From Cupriavidus sp. D384 (GTDB taxonomy: Bacteria > Pseudomonadota > Gammaproteobacteria > Burkholderiales > Burkholderiaceae): DNA of 64,000 nucleotides. Made by a program: the position numbers and the translations under genes. Position 1 is the first letter of the stretch; each line of letters starts with the position of its first letter. The stretch covers positions 32,692 through 96,691 of the forward strand of contig NZ_BBQI01000004.1 of the NCBI RefSeq assembly GCF_001652915.1, written 5' to 3'. The notes below the pieces were generated by a model that made no database searches, had not been told where the DNA came from, and saw only the letters and a list, made by a program, of their open reading frames with translations. Shown in pieces: positions 29,376 to 38,843 of this stretch.

Positions 29376-32300
29376 ATGAAACGCATGCTGTTTAACGCGA
29401 CGCAACAGGAGGAGTTGCGCGTCGCGATCGTCGATGGACAGAAACTGATCGACATCGACATCGAAACTGCCGGGCGCGAACAGCGCAAGGGCAACATCTA
29501 CAAGGGTGTCATTACCCGTATCGAACCGTCGCTGGAAGCCTGCTTCGTCAATTACGGCGAAGAGCGCCACGGCTTCCTGCCGTTCAAGGAAGTGGCCCGG
29601 GCCTTCTTCAAGGACGGCGTGGACGTGCGCAACGCGCGCATCCAGGACGCCCTGCATGAAGGCCAGGAACTGATCGTCCAGGTGGAAAAGGAAGAACGTG
29701 GCAACAAGGGCGCCGCCCTGACCACGTTCATCTCGCTGGCCGGCCGCTACCTGGTTCTGATGCCGAACAACCCGCGTGGCGGCGGCGTGTCGCGCCGCAT
29801 CGAAGGCGAAGACCGCCAGGAACTGCGCGAGACGATGGCGCAGCTGCAGGTGCCGGAAGGCATGAGCATCATCGCCCGCACCGCCGGTATCGGCCGAGCC
29901 GCCGAGGAACTGCAGTGGGACCTGAACTACCTGCTGCAACTGTGGAAGGCCATCGACGGCGCCGCCGGCGACAACAAGGCCCCGCTGCTGATCTATCTGG
30001 AATCGAGCCTGGTAATCCGCGCCATCCGCGATTACTTCCAGCCCGATATCGGCGAGATCCTGATCGATACGGACGAGATCTACGAGCAGGCCCGCGCTTT
30101 CATGAGCGTGGTGATGCCCGACAACATGAGTCGCGTGAAGAAGTACCGCGACGACGTGCCGCTGTTCTCGCGTTTCCAGATCGAGCACCAGATCGAATCG
30201 GCATACTCGCGCATGGTGATGCTGCCGTCCGGCGGTGCCATCGTGATCGACCATACCGAAGCCCTCGTGTCGGTTGACGTGAACTCGGCCCGCGCCACCA
30301 AGGGTGCGGACATCGAGGAAACTGCGCTGCGCACGAACCTGGAAGCCGCCGACGAGATCGCCCGCCAGCTGCGCCTGCGCGACCTGGGCGGCCTGATCGT
30401 GATCGACTTCATCGACATGGAGTCCGGCAAGGCCCAGAAGGACGTGGAAACGCGCCTGAAGGACGCGCTGCGCCACGACCGCGCCCGCGTTCAGATGGGC
30501 AAGATCAGCCGCTTCGGCCTGATGGAGCTGTCGCGCCAGCGCCTGCGTCCGTCGCTGTCGGAAGGCTCGCACATCACCTGCCCGCGCTGCAATGGAACAG
30601 GTCATATCCGCGATACCGAATCGTCCGCCCTGCAGGTGCTGCGCATCATCCAGGAAGAGGCGATGAAGGAAAACACGGCCGCCATCCACTGCCAGGTGCC
30701 GGTGGAAGTGGCCGCTTTCCTGCTGAACGAGAAGCGTCAGGACATCAACCTGATCGAACTGCGCTTCAAGGTCAATGTGCTGCTGATCCCGAACAAGCAT
30801 CTGGAAACGCCGCACTACAAGCTGGAACGTCTGCGTCACGACGACCCGCGCCTGGAAGACTCCACCGCCAGCTACCGCATGGCAGAGGCCGCCGCGAAGG
30901 AGCTGGAAGCCGACACCAGCTACAGCAGCCGCAAGAAGGAAGACGCACGTCCGCGCCAGGAAGCGGCCGTCAAGGGCATCACGCCCGACGCGCCCGCGCC
31001 GGTATCGGTGCCGCGCGCCGAGCGCGCGCCAAAGCCGGAAGCCACCGCGGCTGCCCGCCCCACGCCGGCTACCCAGCCGGTGGCAGGCGGCGGTTTCATC
31101 GCCTGGCTGAAGGGTCTGTTCGGTGCGAAGCCGGCACCGGCTCCCGTGGCCGAGCCGGTCAAGCCGGCCGCTGAAACCCAGGCTCGCGGCGACCGTCAGG
31201 GTCGTGGCGAGCGCGGCCAGCGTGGTGAACGCGGCGAGCGTGGCGAAGGCCGCCAGGGCCGTGGCGAACAGCGCGGCGAACGTGGCGAACGTGGCGAACG
31301 TGGCGAGCGTGGCGACCGCCAGGGTCGCGGTCAGCGCGGCGAGCGCACGGAACGTGCCGAGCGCGGCGAACGCGCAGAAGCACAACGTGGCGAAGCACGC
31401 GAGCAACGCGAACCGCGTGAACAGCGCGAACCGCGTGGCGAGCGTCAGCCGCGTGGCGACCGTCAGCCGCGCGAAGCACAGCAAGCCACCCCGGCGATTG
31501 CCCAGGGCGAGCGCAGCGAAGCCCGCCGTGAACGCAATCAGGAACGCCGCGAGCGTCAACGCGAACGCCAGCGCGAGCGCGCCGAGGCCCGCGAGACCGA
31601 GGAACCGCTGAACGCCGAAGGCACGGCACCGCAATCGGCATTCGAGGCAGCCCAGGCTGCACCGGCCGTCATCGCTGCCGTGGATGTGCCGGAAGGCGCA
31701 CTGGGTGCAGATGCTGCATCGTCGGAAGCCGGCGATGGTGAAGAGCGCCGCCGCCGCAATCGTCGTGGCCGCAACCGCTACCGCCGCGAGCGCGAGGACG
31801 GCACCGGCCTCGAAGTCAACGAAGGCAACCTGGCCGAAGTCAGCGCCGGCGTGACCGAATCGGAAGAAGAATCGGCTTCGGCAGCGGCCGAGGTGGCTCC
31901 GGTGGCCCAACAGGCCGCCGAACACGCCGCCCCGGCACCGGTTGCGCAAGCTGCCGTGGCCGCCGCTCCGGTGGAAGCCGTGGCAGCCACCCCGGCGGCA
32001 CCGGTGGAACACGTCGAGCCCGTCAAGCCGGCCCCGGCCGCTGAACCGGTCTTTGCCGCCGTGGCCGAGCCGCAACCGGCGCCTGTCGTGACGCCCGCAC
32101 CGGCGCATCCGGCTATCGAAACCGCGGCCGTGCAAGCCCCCGTGGAAGCACCGGCACCGGTCGCTACCGCCCCGGTGACGCCCGAGCCCGTCGTCGTGGC
32201 CCCGGAAGTGACTCCGGCACCGGTTCCCGCCGTGGAAGCCCCGGCACCGGCCGCTGTTGCACCTGTCGTGGCCGCCCCGGCTCCGGCAAGCACGAGCACC

Positions 32301-32522
32301 CCGGCACTGGAGTCGATGCTTTCGACCGCAGGCCTGGAGTGGGTGCGCACCGATAGCGCCAAGCTCGCCGCCGCACAGGAAGCGGCCGCACGCATCGCAC
32401 CGGCGCCGCGCGTCCCGCGCGAGCGCAAGCCGCTGCCGCCGCTGCCGGAAGGTCCGATGGTCCTCGTCGAAACGGGCGGCCAGCAACGCGAGACGGCCCA
32501 GCAACAGCAACAGCAGCAATAA
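29376..32522 (+). CDS. rne: ribonuclease E
   Basis: RNase E is the endoribonuclease that starts mRNA decay, processes rRNA and tRNA, and scaffolds the degradosome. The protein has 1048 residues. The N-terminal catalytic half has an S1 domain (about 35-120), an RNase H-like and 5'-sensor region, the DNase I-like active site ([12 protein letters not shown] and [11 protein letters not shown]) and the zinc-link CPRCNGTGH. From about residue 520 the protein is disordered: an Arg/Gly/Glu-rich repeat block (about 605-740) likely to bind RNA, then a long Ala/Pro/Val-rich block. It ends in a short conserved segment ([11 protein letters not shown]) and a Gln tail. The C-terminus should hold degradosome-binding sites. 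Confidence 0.96.
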   Translation: MKRMLFNATQQEELRVAIVDGQKLIDIDIETAGREQRKGNIYKGVITRIEPSLEACFVNYGEERHGFLPFKEVARAFFKDGVDVRNARIQDALHEGQELIVQVEKEERGNKGAALTTFISLAGRYLVLMPNNPRGGGVSRRIEGEDRQELRETMAQLQVPEGMSIIARTAGIGRAAEELQWDLNYLLQLWKAIDGAAGDNKAPLLIYLESSLVIRAIRDYFQPDIGEILIDTDEIYEQARAFMSVVMPDNMSRVKKYRDDVPLFSRFQIEHQIESAYSRMVMLPSGGAIVIDHTEALVSVDVNSARATKGADIEETALRTNLEAADEIARQLRLRDLGGLIVIDFIDMESGKAQKDVETRLKDALRHDRARVQMGKISRFGLMELSRQRLRPSLSEGSHITCPRCNGTGHIRDTESSALQVLRIIQEEAMKENTAAIHCQVPVEVAAFLLNEKRQDINLIELRFKVNVLLIPNKHLETPHYKLERLRHDDPRLEDSTASYRMAEAAAKELEADTSYSSRKKEDARPRQEAAVKGITPDAPAPVSVPRAERAPKPEATAAARPTPATQPVAGGGFIAWLKGLFGAKPAPAPVAEPVKPAAETQARGDRQGRGERGQRGERGERGEGRQGRGEQRGERGERGERGERGDRQGRGQRGERTERAERGERAEAQRGEAREQREPREQREPRGERQPRGDRQPREAQQATPAIAQGERSEARRERNQERRERQRERQRERAEARETEEPLNAEGTAPQSAFEAAQAAPAVIAAVDVPEGALGADAASSEAGDGEERRRRNRRGRNRYRREREDGTGLEVNEGNLAEVSAGVTESEEESASAAAEVAPVAQQAAEHAAPAPVAQAAVAAAPVEAVAATPAAPVEHVEPVKPAPAAEPVFAAVAEPQPAPVVTPAPAHPAIETAAVQAPVEAPAPVATAPVTPEPVVVAPEVTPAPVPAVEAPAPAAVAPVVAAPAPASTSTPALESMLSTAGLEWVRTDSAKLAAAQEAAARIAPAPRVPRERKPLPPLPEGPMVLVETGGQQRETAQQQQQQQ
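31275..31310 (+). repeat. 9-bp tandem repeat inside rne
   Basis: Three perfect copies of ggcgaacgt (31275-31301) are followed by ggcgagcgt. They encode Gly-Glu-Arg repeated in the arginine-rich RNA-binding region. Less regular versions of the same unit spread over roughly 31195-31470. Confidence 0.85.
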
Positions 32523-32557
32523 GGCGACACCTCGCCGCTGCACGCTGTGCAACAAGG

Positions 32558-32586
32558 AAGGGACGGCAACCGCCGTCCCTTTTTTC
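32558..32586 (+). terminator. intrinsic terminator after rne
   Basis: A 10-bp perfect inverted repeat (aagggacggc / gccgtccctt) with an aacc loop leads into a T tract, about 35 bases after the rne stop. Confidence 0.92.
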
Positions 32587-32773
32587 ATTGGCGAAGCTGT
32601 GTCGTCAACGTGACTTGGCACAAACCCGCCAGCTGTACTGCTTTACCCCGCCATAAACTGTGCTGCAGTCACGACAGTGTTGCGCGCGACGTGCAGCCGC
32701 CCTCGGCTAGAATGGCAGGCAGAACGGCCACCCGGGCGCCCTACGCACCGGTCAGCCGCGGCCCCACTCTGCC

Positions 32774-33898
32774 ATGACCGATACTGTCATTCCGATTCTT
32801 GACCTGCGCGACCATCGATACCGTTCGATGGTGCCGAGCATTCCGTCGCGCCTGATGGCTCCGGCCGGGCTCGTGGCCGACACCCGGGGCCGGCCGCTGC
32901 ACGACCTGCGCATCTCCGTCACCGACCGCTGCAACTTCCGCTGCGTCTACTGCATGCCGAAGGAGGTGTTCGACAAGGACTACACGTTCCTGCCCCACTC
33001 CGAACTGCTGAGTTTCGAGGAAATCGAACGGGTGGCGCGGCTGTTCGTGGCCCAGGGCGTCGAAAAGATCCGGCTGACCGGCGGAGAGCCGCTGCTGCGC
33101 AAGAACATCGAGCGCCTGGTGGAAATGCTGGCCCGCATCGAGACCGCATCCGGCAAGCCGCTGGACTTGACGCTGACCACCAATGCATCGCTGCTGGCGC
33201 GCAAGGCGCAGTCGCTGCGCGACGCCGGCCTTTCGCGTGTAACGGTCAGCCTGGACGCCATCGACGACGTCACGTTCCGCAAGATGAACGACGTGGATTT
33301 CGCCGTGCGCGACGTGCTGCACGGCATCGAGGTGGCCCAGGCCGTGGGCCTGGCTCCGATCAAGGTCAATATGGTGGTCAAGCGCGGCACCAACGACCAG
33401 GAAATCGTGCCAATGGCACGTCACTTCCGCAACAGCGGCATCATCGTCCGCTTTATCGAATTCATGGATGTCGGCGCCAGCAACCACTGGCAGATGGACG
33501 AAGTGCTGTCGTCGGCCGATGTCGTGCGCCGTATCGACGAGGCATTCCCGCTGGAAGCCGTGCAGGCCAATTACTCGGGCGAAACCGCCGAGCGCTGGCG
33601 CTACCGTGACGGCGGCGGCGAAATCGGTGTGATTTCCAGCGTCACGCACGCCTTCTGTGGCGATTGCAGCCGGATCCGGCTATCCACCGAAGGACGGCTC
33701 TACCTGTGCCTGTTTGCCACCGAAGGCTATGACCTGCGCGCGCTGCTGCGTAGCGGACACAGCGACCTGGAGGTTGGCAACGCCATCGCACAGGTATGGC
33801 AGGCCCGCACCGACAACTATTCCGAGCAGCGCAGCGATCCCGCCGTACGCGCCGCGCGCGCCGAAAGCAAGATCGAAATGTCGTATATCGGCGGCTGA
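32774..33898 (+). CDS. moaA: GTP 3',8-cyclase MoaA
   Basis: MoaA is the radical-SAM enzyme that starts molybdenum cofactor synthesis from GTP. The protein has 374 residues. The N-terminal 4Fe-4S ligands are in CNFRCVYC, the SAM-binding GGEP follows ([11 protein letters not shown]), and the C-terminal cluster includes the Cys residues of FCGDCSRIR. The C-terminus ends SYIGG, the conserved double glycine needed for activity. An extra N-terminal stretch of about 40 residues precedes the conserved domain. The stop overlaps the mobA start as TGATG. Confidence 0.97.
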   Translation: MTDTVIPILDLRDHRYRSMVPSIPSRLMAPAGLVADTRGRPLHDLRISVTDRCNFRCVYCMPKEVFDKDYTFLPHSELLSFEEIERVARLFVAQGVEKIRLTGGEPLLRKNIERLVEMLARIETASGKPLDLTLTTNASLLARKAQSLRDAGLSRVTVSLDAIDDVTFRKMNDVDFAVRDVLHGIEVAQAVGLAPIKVNMVVKRGTNDQEIVPMARHFRNSGIIVRFIEFMDVGASNHWQMDEVLSSADVVRRIDEAFPLEAVQANYSGETAERWRYRDGGGEIGVISSVTHAFCGDCSRIRLSTEGRLYLCLFATEGYDLRALLRSGHSDLEVGNAIAQVWQARTDNYSEQRSDPAVRAARAESKIEMSYIGG

Positions 33899-34509
33899 TG
33901 ATTGCTCGCGACGACATCACGGGCCTGATCCTGGCCGGCGGCCGCGGCAGCCGGATGGGTGGCACTGACAAGGGCCTGCAGCCGTTCCAGGGCGCGCCGA
34001 TGGTGCAGCACACGCTGCAGCGCCTGGCCCCGCAGGCCGGCCCCCTGCTGATCAATGCCAACCGCAATCCCGAACGCTACGCTGCCTTTGGTGTGCCCGT
34101 GATCGCCGACACCATCGCGGATTTCGCCGGGCCGTTGGCGGGCATGCTGGCCGGACTGGCGCAGTGCCAGACGCCGTGGCTGGTCACCGCCCCCTGCGAC
34201 ACCCCTTTCCTGCCGGCCGATCTGGTAGCCCGACTGGTCCAGGGCATTGAAGACCAGGATGCCGACCTCGCGGTGCCGGTGACCGTGGATGCCGACGGCC
34301 GCCGACGCTTGCAGCCTGTGTTCTGCCTGATGCCGGTCACGGCCGCTGCCGGGCTGCGGGCTTATGTGGACGCCGGCCATCGCAAGATCGAAAGCTGGGT
34401 CATGTCACAGCGGCTGGCACAGGTCGAGTTCGAGGACGCCCGGGCGTTTGCCAACATCAACACGCTGGACGAACTCCGCGAACACGAAGCCGCCGGCCGA
34501 TCCGGCTAG
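33898..34509 (+). CDS. mobA: molybdenum cofactor guanylyltransferase
   Basis: MobA adds GMP to molybdopterin to give the guanine-dinucleotide form used by DMSO-reductase-type enzymes. The protein has 203 residues: nucleotide-binding LILAGGRGSRMGGTDKGLQP and the TAPCDTPFLP metal-binding motif. The start is the ATG overlapping the moaA stop by one base, giving tight coupling; a longer in-frame reading runs inside moaA and is not used. Confidence 0.95.
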   Translation: MIARDDITGLILAGGRGSRMGGTDKGLQPFQGAPMVQHTLQRLAPQAGPLLINANRNPERYAAFGVPVIADTIADFAGPLAGMLAGLAQCQTPWLVTAPCDTPFLPADLVARLVQGIEDQDADLAVPVTVDADGRRRLQPVFCLMPVTAAAGLRAYVDAGHRKIESWVMSQRLAQVEFEDARAFANINTLDELREHEAAGRSG

Positions 34510-34563
34510 ACTGTCACCCAAATCCCTTCACCGCCGACGCGTGCGCGTGTCGCGACCCAGACC

Positions 34564-35850
34564 ATGCCTTCGCTGCAATCCGTCATCTCCTGCCAGTCCG
34601 ACTACGACCCCACTGCCCTGCCGGTGGATCAGGCCAACGCCATCATTGCCGATGTGGTGGACCCGGTTCGCGGCATCGAGCAACTCGCGATTCGCACCGC
34701 GCTGGACCGCGTGCTGGCCGTCGACGTGATCTCGCCGATCGACGTTCCTGCGCACGACAACTCGGCCATGGACGGCTACGCGTTCTCCAGCCAGGCGCTG
34801 GCCCAGGGCGACACCAGTATTGCGCTGGAGGTCATCGGCACCGCCTATGCGGGCAACGCCTTCGCCGGCGAGCCGCAGGCAGGCCAGGCGGTTCGCATCA
34901 TGACCGGCGCGATCATGCCGGCGGGCTGCGACACCGTGATTCCGCAGGAATTTGTTGAAATCCAGGCGGGCGGCAATCTGGTGCGCTTTGCGCCCGACGC
35001 CGTGCGCGCAGGCGACAACCGCCGGCTGCGCGGCGAAGACCTGGCGTACGGCCAGGCGGCATTGCGCGCGGGGCGGATCCTGACACCGGCTGACCTGGGC
35101 ATGCTGGCGTCGCTGGGCGTGGCGGAGGTGAAGGTACGCCGGCGCCTGCGGGTGGCGTTCTTCTCCACCGGCGATGAACTGCGTTCCATCGGCGAGCCGC
35201 TCGATCCGGGCTGTGTCTACGACTCGAATCGCTACACGCTGCACGGCATGCTGCGCCGGCTCAACGTGGAGCTGATCGACATGGGCGTGGTACGCGACGA
35301 CCCCGAAACCATGGAGGCAGCATTCCGCAGCGCCTGCGAGAACGCCGACGCCATCATCACGTCAGGCGGCGTGTCGGTCGGCGATGCCGACTATACGAAG
35401 CAGATCATGGAAAAACTGGGCGATGTCACGTTCTGGAAGATCTCGATGCGCCCGGGAAGGCCGATGGCGTTCGGGCGGATTTCGTCGAACGGCCACGATG
35501 CCATGCTATTCGGCCTGCCCGGCAATCCGGTGGCCGTGATGGTCACCTTCTACCATTTCGTGCGCGGCGCCCTGCACCGCCTGATGGGTGCCGACGTGGC
35601 GCCGCTGCCCCGCTTCCGCGTGCGCACCACCACGCCGATTCGCAAGAAGCCCGGCCGTACCGAATTCCAGCGCGGCATTCTGGCGCCTGGCGCCGACGGC
35701 AATCTGGAGGTGCGGCTGACGGGCCAGCAGGGATCGGGCGTGTTGCGGTCGATGAGCGAGGCCAATTGCTTTGTGGTGCTCGATCACGACCAGGGCTCGG
35801 TGGCCGCTGGCGATGCCGTACAGGTGATGCTGTTCGACGGCCTGATCTGA
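34564..35850 (+). CDS. moeA: molybdopterin molybdenumtransferase MoeA
   Basis: MoeA inserts molybdate into adenylylated molybdopterin. The protein has 428 residues: the N-terminal region with DVPAHDNSAMDGYAF, the MPT-binding domain with FFSTGDEL and TSGGVSVGDADY, and a C-terminal beta-barrel. It is third in moaA-mobA-moeA. With MobA, it suggests that the organism uses guanine-dinucleotide molybdoenzymes such as nitrate or formate oxidoreductases, none of which are in the window. Confidence 0.97.
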   Translation: MPSLQSVISCQSDYDPTALPVDQANAIIADVVDPVRGIEQLAIRTALDRVLAVDVISPIDVPAHDNSAMDGYAFSSQALAQGDTSIALEVIGTAYAGNAFAGEPQAGQAVRIMTGAIMPAGCDTVIPQEFVEIQAGGNLVRFAPDAVRAGDNRRLRGEDLAYGQAALRAGRILTPADLGMLASLGVAEVKVRRRLRVAFFSTGDELRSIGEPLDPGCVYDSNRYTLHGMLRRLNVELIDMGVVRDDPETMEAAFRSACENADAIITSGGVSVGDADYTKQIMEKLGDVTFWKISMRPGRPMAFGRISSNGHDAMLFGLPGNPVAVMVTFYHFVRGALHRLMGADVAPLPRFRVRTTTPIRKKPGRTEFQRGILAPGADGNLEVRLTGQQGSGVLRSMSEANCFVVLDHDQGSVAAGDAVQVMLFDGLI

Positions 35851-35969
35851 CGCCGCACTGCCACCGGGCGCCCGGCTTGGGCGCTTTCCGGCGCGTCCCG
35901 CCACGCGGAACATCGCCCGCAAAGCATGAATGAAACCGATTCATGCGTCACTTGCGGTGCCAGGCGTCT

Positions 35970-35993
35970 GACACCGCCGGCGGTGTCGTTTTT
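35970..35993 (+). terminator. intrinsic terminator after moeA
   Basis: The 18-bp perfect palindrome gacaccgccggcggtgtc is followed directly by gttttt. It lies about 120 bases after the moeA stop. Confidence 0.75.
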
Positions 35994-36131
35994 GTGCCGC
36001 ATACATTGTCGGAAAGCACCGTTGGACTCTGAAATGCCTCATCCGGCAGTGGGGCGGTCTAGGCGTCGCAGGCACCAATCGCTACACTTGCAGCACGAAA
36101 ATCCCCAATCCCCAATATCTTGTCTGTCGTC

Positions 36132-36413
36132 ATGCACCAGGAGATCGCGTACCTCCACCCCGTCAAGACTGCCCGCGCGCTAGTGCTGGTCTATCTCTGC
36201 TTTTCGGTGCCGATCGTGGCCATGGGCCTGTTCGTCGCCTTCGTGCGCTACGGCGATCTGCCTGGCATCGCCGTCTTCACCGCGCTGATCCTCAACGCGC
36301 TGATCGGCTTTGGCCTGCTCTGGCTGGGCTGCCGCGCCTACAACTGGGTGGCCGCGCGCTTTGGCGGCATCGAGGTTCACATCCGTGAACTGAGCCCCGA
36401 AGACCCCCAGTAA
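36132..36413 (+). CDS. small two-helix inner-membrane protein, unknown function
   Basis: I do not recognise this protein. It has 93 residues from an ATG (a TTG four codons earlier is possible). Two hydrophobic segments are visible, at about residues 14-36 (ALVLVYLCFSVPIVAMGLFV) and 43-67 (IAVFTALILNALIGFGLLWL), with short charged ends; the C-terminus is acidic. Codon use matches the neighbours. It stands alone between the moeA terminator and convergent rmuC, with no obvious Shine-Dalgarno. Membrane location is inferred from hydrophobicity only. Confidence 0.7.
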   Translation: MHQEIAYLHPVKTARALVLVYLCFSVPIVAMGLFVAFVRYGDLPGIAVFTALILNALIGFGLLWLGCRAYNWVAARFGGIEVHIRELSPEDPQ

Positions 36414-36442
36414 TTGCTACCCGGCCGCCATTCGTTCGGCCA

Positions 36443-37810
36443 CTAGGCCAGCCGGTCCTCATGCTGCCCCGGGCTCTCGTCAGCCGGGGCGGTATCGGTA
36501 GCCGTTCCGGCGCCAATCATTCCCGACGTTCCCAGCAACTGCTCCGCAACCTCTCCGGGCAGCGCTTCCACGGTGCGCAGCTTGCGCTCCATCTGCCGCG
36601 TACGGACTTCCGCCTGCTCGATATTGCGCGCCGCGCGCACCAGCGTATCGCGCGTCTTCGCCAGAACTTCGCCAAATTTGCCGAATTCCGTCTTTACGGC
36701 GCCCAGCACTTCCCACACTTCGCTTGACCGTTTTTCCAGCGCCAGCGTCCGGAATCCCATCTGCAGGCTGTTGAGCAGCGCCGTCAGCGTCGTGGGGCCG
36801 GCCACGGTCACCCGGAAATCGCGCTGCAGCAAGTCGGTCAGCCCCGGCCGCCGCAGGACTTCGGCATAGAGCCCTTCGGTCGGCAGGAACAGGATGGCGA
36901 AGTCGGTGGTGGCCGGCGGTGCCAGGTATTTCTCGGCGATGGTCTGGGCCTCGCGGCGTACCGCCACTTCCAGCTCGCGGCTGGCCGCGTTCACACCGTC
37001 CACGTCGCCGCGCTCCTGCGCGTCGACCAACCGCTCGTACTGCTCCTTCGGAAACTTCGCGTCGACGGGCAGCCAGACCGGACTGCCACCCACCTCCCGG
37101 CCAGGCAGACGGATGGCAAATTCCACCCGCGCCCCCGAATTGCGTACGGTCTCCACATTCTTGCCGTACTGGTCCGGCGTCAGGATCTGTTCGAGCAGCA
37201 TCGCCAGCTGCACTTCGCCCCAGGTACCGCGCGTCTTGACGTTGGTCAGCACACGCTTGAGATCGCCGACCCCCTGCGCCAGCATCTGCATTTCACCCAG
37301 CCCGCGATGCACCTGCTCCAGACGCTCGGACACCAGCTTGAATGACTCACCCAGCCGTTGTTCCAGCGTGGCATGCAGCTTCTCGTCCACGGTACGTCGC
37401 ATTTCCTCCAATTTGGCTGCGTTATTGGCCTCGATATCGCGCAGCTTCTGCTCCAGCGTCGCGCGCACGTCAGCCAGCCGCCGTTCATTGGCTTCCGACA
37501 TCTGCGCGAGCTGTTGCTGCTGCACCGTGGCGATGCTGGTCAACTGCGTCGACAGTTGCTGCTGGAACCGCAGCATGTGCTGCCCCGACTCGCTGCGATT
37601 GCCACGCGCCGTTTCGGCCAGTTCGGTACGTAACTCGCGTTCGAGCCGCTCCAGCCCACGGGCGGTGTCCTCGCGCACGTCGTCGCGCAGGTCGCCCAGC
37701 ATCGGCAACAGTTCGCCGGTGCCGCCGCGCGACTGGCGCATCAACAGCACGATCAGCAGGATCACGGCCACCACCGTGGCGGCCAGGGTCAGCAAGGGGA
37801 TAAGCGACAT
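36443..37810 (-). CDS. rmuC: DNA recombination protein RmuC
   Basis: RmuC limits DNA inversions at short inverted repeats and resembles a nuclease. The chosen ATG gives 455 residues (MSLIPLLTLAATVVAVILL), with an N-terminal membrane anchor (about 4-24), a long coiled coil (about 40-175, Glu/Arg/Gln-rich) and the RmuC domain with KTRGTWGEVQLAMLLEQILTP and DAKFPKEQYERL. Upstream in-frame codons lack protein character. It is convergent with the small membrane-protein gene and follows the dehydrogenase gene by about 30 bases. Confidence 0.94.
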   Translation of the reverse strand: MSLIPLLTLAATVVAVILLIVLLMRQSRGGTGELLPMLGDLRDDVREDTARGLERLERELRTELAETARGNRSESGQHMLRFQQQLSTQLTSIATVQQQQLAQMSEANERRLADVRATLEQKLRDIEANNAAKLEEMRRTVDEKLHATLEQRLGESFKLVSERLEQVHRGLGEMQMLAQGVGDLKRVLTNVKTRGTWGEVQLAMLLEQILTPDQYGKNVETVRNSGARVEFAIRLPGREVGGSPVWLPVDAKFPKEQYERLVDAQERGDVDGVNAASRELEVAVRREAQTIAEKYLAPPATTDFAILFLPTEGLYAEVLRRPGLTDLLQRDFRVTVAGPTTLTALLNSLQMGFRTLALEKRSSEVWEVLGAVKTEFGKFGEVLAKTRDTLVRAARNIEQAEVRTRQMERKLRTVEALPGEVAEQLLGTSGMIGAGTATDTAPADESPGQHEDRLA

Positions 37811-37838
37811 GGAAATAAAAGCTGGCGATCCGGCACCA

Positions 37839-38843
37839 TCAACGGCGACGCGGCATGACCTCGGGATTGATGACGGTCTGGGGCTTGCCGGCTTGCGGAC
37901 CGGCGTCAAGCGCGGCGATCAGGTTGTCGGCCGCCAGATTCGCCATGGCCCGGCGCGTCTTTTCGGAAGCGCTGGCAATGTGCGGCGTCAGCACGACATT
38001 CGGCACGGTCAGCAGGTCGGGATGCACGCCCGGCTCGCCCTCGAAGACGTCGAGCCCTGCGGCAAAAATCCTGCGATCGCGCAACGCCGCTGCCAGCGCG
38101 CCGTCGTCGACAATGCCGCCACGCGCCAGGTTGATCAGCGTGGCCGTGGGCTTCATCAGCGCCAGTTCCGCCGCGCCGATTGCATGATGGCTCTCGGGGC
38201 TGTACGGCAGCACCAGGATCAGGTGGTCCGCCTGTTTCAGCAATTCGGCCTTGCTGACATAGCGGGCATTGAGCGACTGCTCGACATCGGCCGGCAACTG
38301 GCTGCGGTTGTGATACAGCACCTGCATGCCGAAGCCCGCCGCTCGGCGTGCCAGCCCCTGCCCGATACGGCCCATGCCGAGGATGCCCAGCGTGCTGCCG
38401 TAGATGTCCATGCCCACCAGCATGTCATAGCTCCAGCGCTCCCACTTGCCGGCGCGCAGGTAGTGCTCGCTCTCGGTCACGCGGCGGGCGGTGGCCATCA
38501 GCAGTGCCCAGCCGAAATCTGCGGTGGTCTCTGTCAGCACGTCCGGCGTATTCGTCGCCACGATGCCCGCGGCGGTCAGCGCCGGCACGTCCAGGTTGTT
38601 GTAGCCCACCGCCATGTTGCAGACCGCCCGCAGCTGCGGCAATGCGGCGACCAGATCGCCATCGATCCTGTCGGCCGCATTGGCCAGTACGCCAGCCTTG
38701 CCGGCCAGCCGCGCGCGCAATGCCGCCGCATCAAGGACCAGGTCCTCCTGATTGGCATCGACGTCGAAATATTGCGAAAGACGCTCGATCACATCGGGGA
38801 AGATGGCGCGCGTGACAAGGACAGGGGGCTTCATGGCAGTCAT
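37839..38843 (-). CDS. D-isomer 2-hydroxyacid dehydrogenase (glyoxylate/hydroxypyruvate reductase or D-glycerate dehydrogenase type)
   Basis: This NAD(P)-dependent oxidoreductase has 334 residues. The N-terminus reads MTAMKPPVLVTRAIFPDVIE. The Rossmann motif is GILGMGRIGQGLA, the catalytic Arg is in NLARGGIVDD, Glu in FEGEPGVHP and His in LTPHIASAS. It is closest to GhrB/GyaR-type enzymes acting on glyoxylate or hydroxypyruvate. The ATG overlaps the stop of the NhaD-like transporter gene as ATGA, so the two are probably co-translated; a second ATG three codons later is possible. Confidence 0.92.
   Translation of the reverse strand: MTAMKPPVLVTRAIFPDVIERLSQYFDVDANQEDLVLDAAALRARLAGKAGVLANAADRIDGDLVAALPQLRAVCNMAVGYNNLDVPALTAAGIVATNTPDVLTETTADFGWALLMATARRVTESEHYLRAGKWERWSYDMLVGMDIYGSTLGILGMGRIGQGLARRAAGFGMQVLYHNRSQLPADVEQSLNARYVSKAELLKQADHLILVLPYSPESHHAIGAAELALMKPTATLINLARGGIVDDGALAAALRDRRIFAAGLDVFEGEPGVHPDLLTVPNVVLTPHIASASEKTRRAMANLAADNLIAALDAGPQAGKPQTVINPEVMPRRR

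Noticed and set aside
28569..32621. A stop-free minus-strand frame of about 1350 codons antisense to all of rne
   Set aside because: The translation is low-complexity (Gly/Arg/His/Ala-rich), has no recognisable domain and mirrors the repetitive, GC-biased rne codons. The strong domain content is all on the plus strand.
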